A DNA stretch of 64,000 nt from Lachnospiraceae bacterium (GTDB taxonomy: Bacteria; Bacillota; Clostridia; Lachnospirales; Lachnospiraceae): NCBI GenBank assembly GCA_029006155.1, contig JAQXGF010000027.1:62001-126000 (forward strand), in the 5' to 3' direction. Numbering within the stretch: the first letter of the stretch is position 1; each line of letters opens with the position of its first letter. The notes under the pieces were generated by a model. It saw only the letters and a list, made by a program, of their open reading frames with translations. It did no database searches and was not told where the DNA came from. This document shows positions 63,459-64,000 of this stretch, one piece after another. A program made the position numbers and the translations under genes.

Positions 63459-64000
63459 CTATCGCCGTTTTTGGCGTCTTTTTTTCCACATTTGTGTAAA
63501 TACATAGAGAAGAATCAGGATCCAGGTGACCGCCAGTCCGCCAAGCAGGGCGACCGCAGTCTTCGGGAGCGGGCCAAGGTCTGCTTTGCCGCTGGAGGAT
63601 GTCTCGATCTGATCCAGATGGTAGAGCGAGGTGACGTCGTGGTACATAGATTGGATAAAGTCGTCATTGACCTCCTTTTTTCTCCGGACGGATTTGGCGA
63701 CCGTCTCGATGAGCTGACCGGCAGCATCGCGCAAAGAAGCGGAACCATTGAATACCGGGGTGACAAAGGTGTCATCAATGTGAGACAGGAGAAGCTCTGC
63801 CGCCTTGATTTTTACCTCATAATGCGCCGAAGTATCCTCGCCGCTGCGGGAGAGATAGTCCTGGTAGTCGGCGTCCTCCTGCGCTTTTTTGGTGACCGGG
63901 ATGTAGCCTTCCGTCTCGGAGTAGGCAATCTGCACATCGTTGGTCAGAAGATACTGCGTGAACAGCCAGGAGGCAAGCACCTCCTGTGAGTCGGACTTAT
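63459..64000 (-). CDS. Extracellular solute-binding protein, C-terminal part with membrane anchor (5' end outside window)
   Basis: The frame is open to the window edge; the track start is an internal GTG. The visible 180 residues resemble the C-terminal lobe of family 1 solute-binding proteins (LASWLFTQYLLTNDVQIAYSETEGYIPVTKKA), followed by a membrane helix (TAVALLGGLAVTWILILLYVF) and a basic tail. A C-terminal anchor is unusual for such proteins, which are mostly lipoproteins. Its transporter partners must lie beyond 64000. Confidence 0.75.
   Translation of the reverse strand, partial: KSDSQEVLASWLFTQYLLTNDVQIAYSETEGYIPVTKKAQEDADYQDYLSRSGEDTSAHYEVKIKAAELLLSHIDDTFVTPVFNGSASLRDAAGQLIETVAKSVRRKKEVNDDFIQSMYHDVTSLYHLDQIETSSSGKADLGPLPKTAVALLGGLAVTWILILLYVFTQMWKKRRQKRR

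Overview
The window looks like a chromosome segment of a Gram-positive anaerobe of class Clostridia, most likely a Lachnospiraceae gut bacterium. The evidence is a PolC-type replicative polymerase, a DUF5688 protein, a Ctc/L25 ribosomal protein, strong AGGAGG ribosome sites and many sensor kinases. This placement is an inference from gene content. No rRNA, transposase or CRISPR array is visible; there is one tRNA (Arg, anticodon CCG).

Region 1 (1-7.8 kb) is visibly AT-rich and reads as an accessory island. It holds the end of a type I methyltransferase gene (hsdM), an expressed specificity gene (hsdS), a tyrosine recombinase and a second, promoterless hsdS cassette in opposite orientation. 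Two inverted repeats pair the hsdS copies: 95 bp with 5 mismatches, and 52 bp perfect. This is the layout of a phase-variable, DNA-inverting restriction-modification locus able to form four specificities. Behind it, from its own consensus promoter, lies a three-gene set: XRE regulator, ImmA/IrrE-type metallopeptidase and PIN-like protein.

Region 2 (7.9-15.3 kb) starts the GC-richer core: an HPr-like phosphocarrier, a CmpB-family membrane protein on the other strand, then a compact six-gene operon. The operon encodes a FecB-type binding protein, FecCD-type permease, ABC ATPase, NifH-like ATPase and two NifD/NifK-like subunits. No cofactor-assembly genes are present, so it is not a nitrogen-fixation cluster. 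It looks like a nitrogenase-like reductase dedicated to an imported, probably metal-containing, ligand, and is the best candidate here for an undescribed system.

Region 3 (15.4-36.6 kb) is mostly housekeeping: hybrid histidine kinase, pheA, a DUF815 ATPase, ppx-like and ppk polyphosphate genes, ispG, polC, yqeG, pyrC and a MATE pump (minus strand), a divergent LysR regulator, efp and a DUF5688 gene.

Region 4 (36.6-49.5 kb) holds tRNA-Arg, pnuC, a TPR hybrid kinase split by one in-frame TAG, an SH3-type exported protein, an RsuA-family pseudouridine synthase, ligA, metA (acetyl-type), metQ-metN-metI and an M24 peptidase.

Region 5 (49.5-64 kb) holds a NarL-type two-component system divergent from a three-gene ABC-2 exporter, a DUF1275 protein, DegV, a PsiE-like protein, ctc/L25 behind a structured leader, a GAF-GGDEF protein, a NitT/TauT-type ABC importer, an exported repeat-rich protein and the 3' end of a solute-binding protein running off the window.
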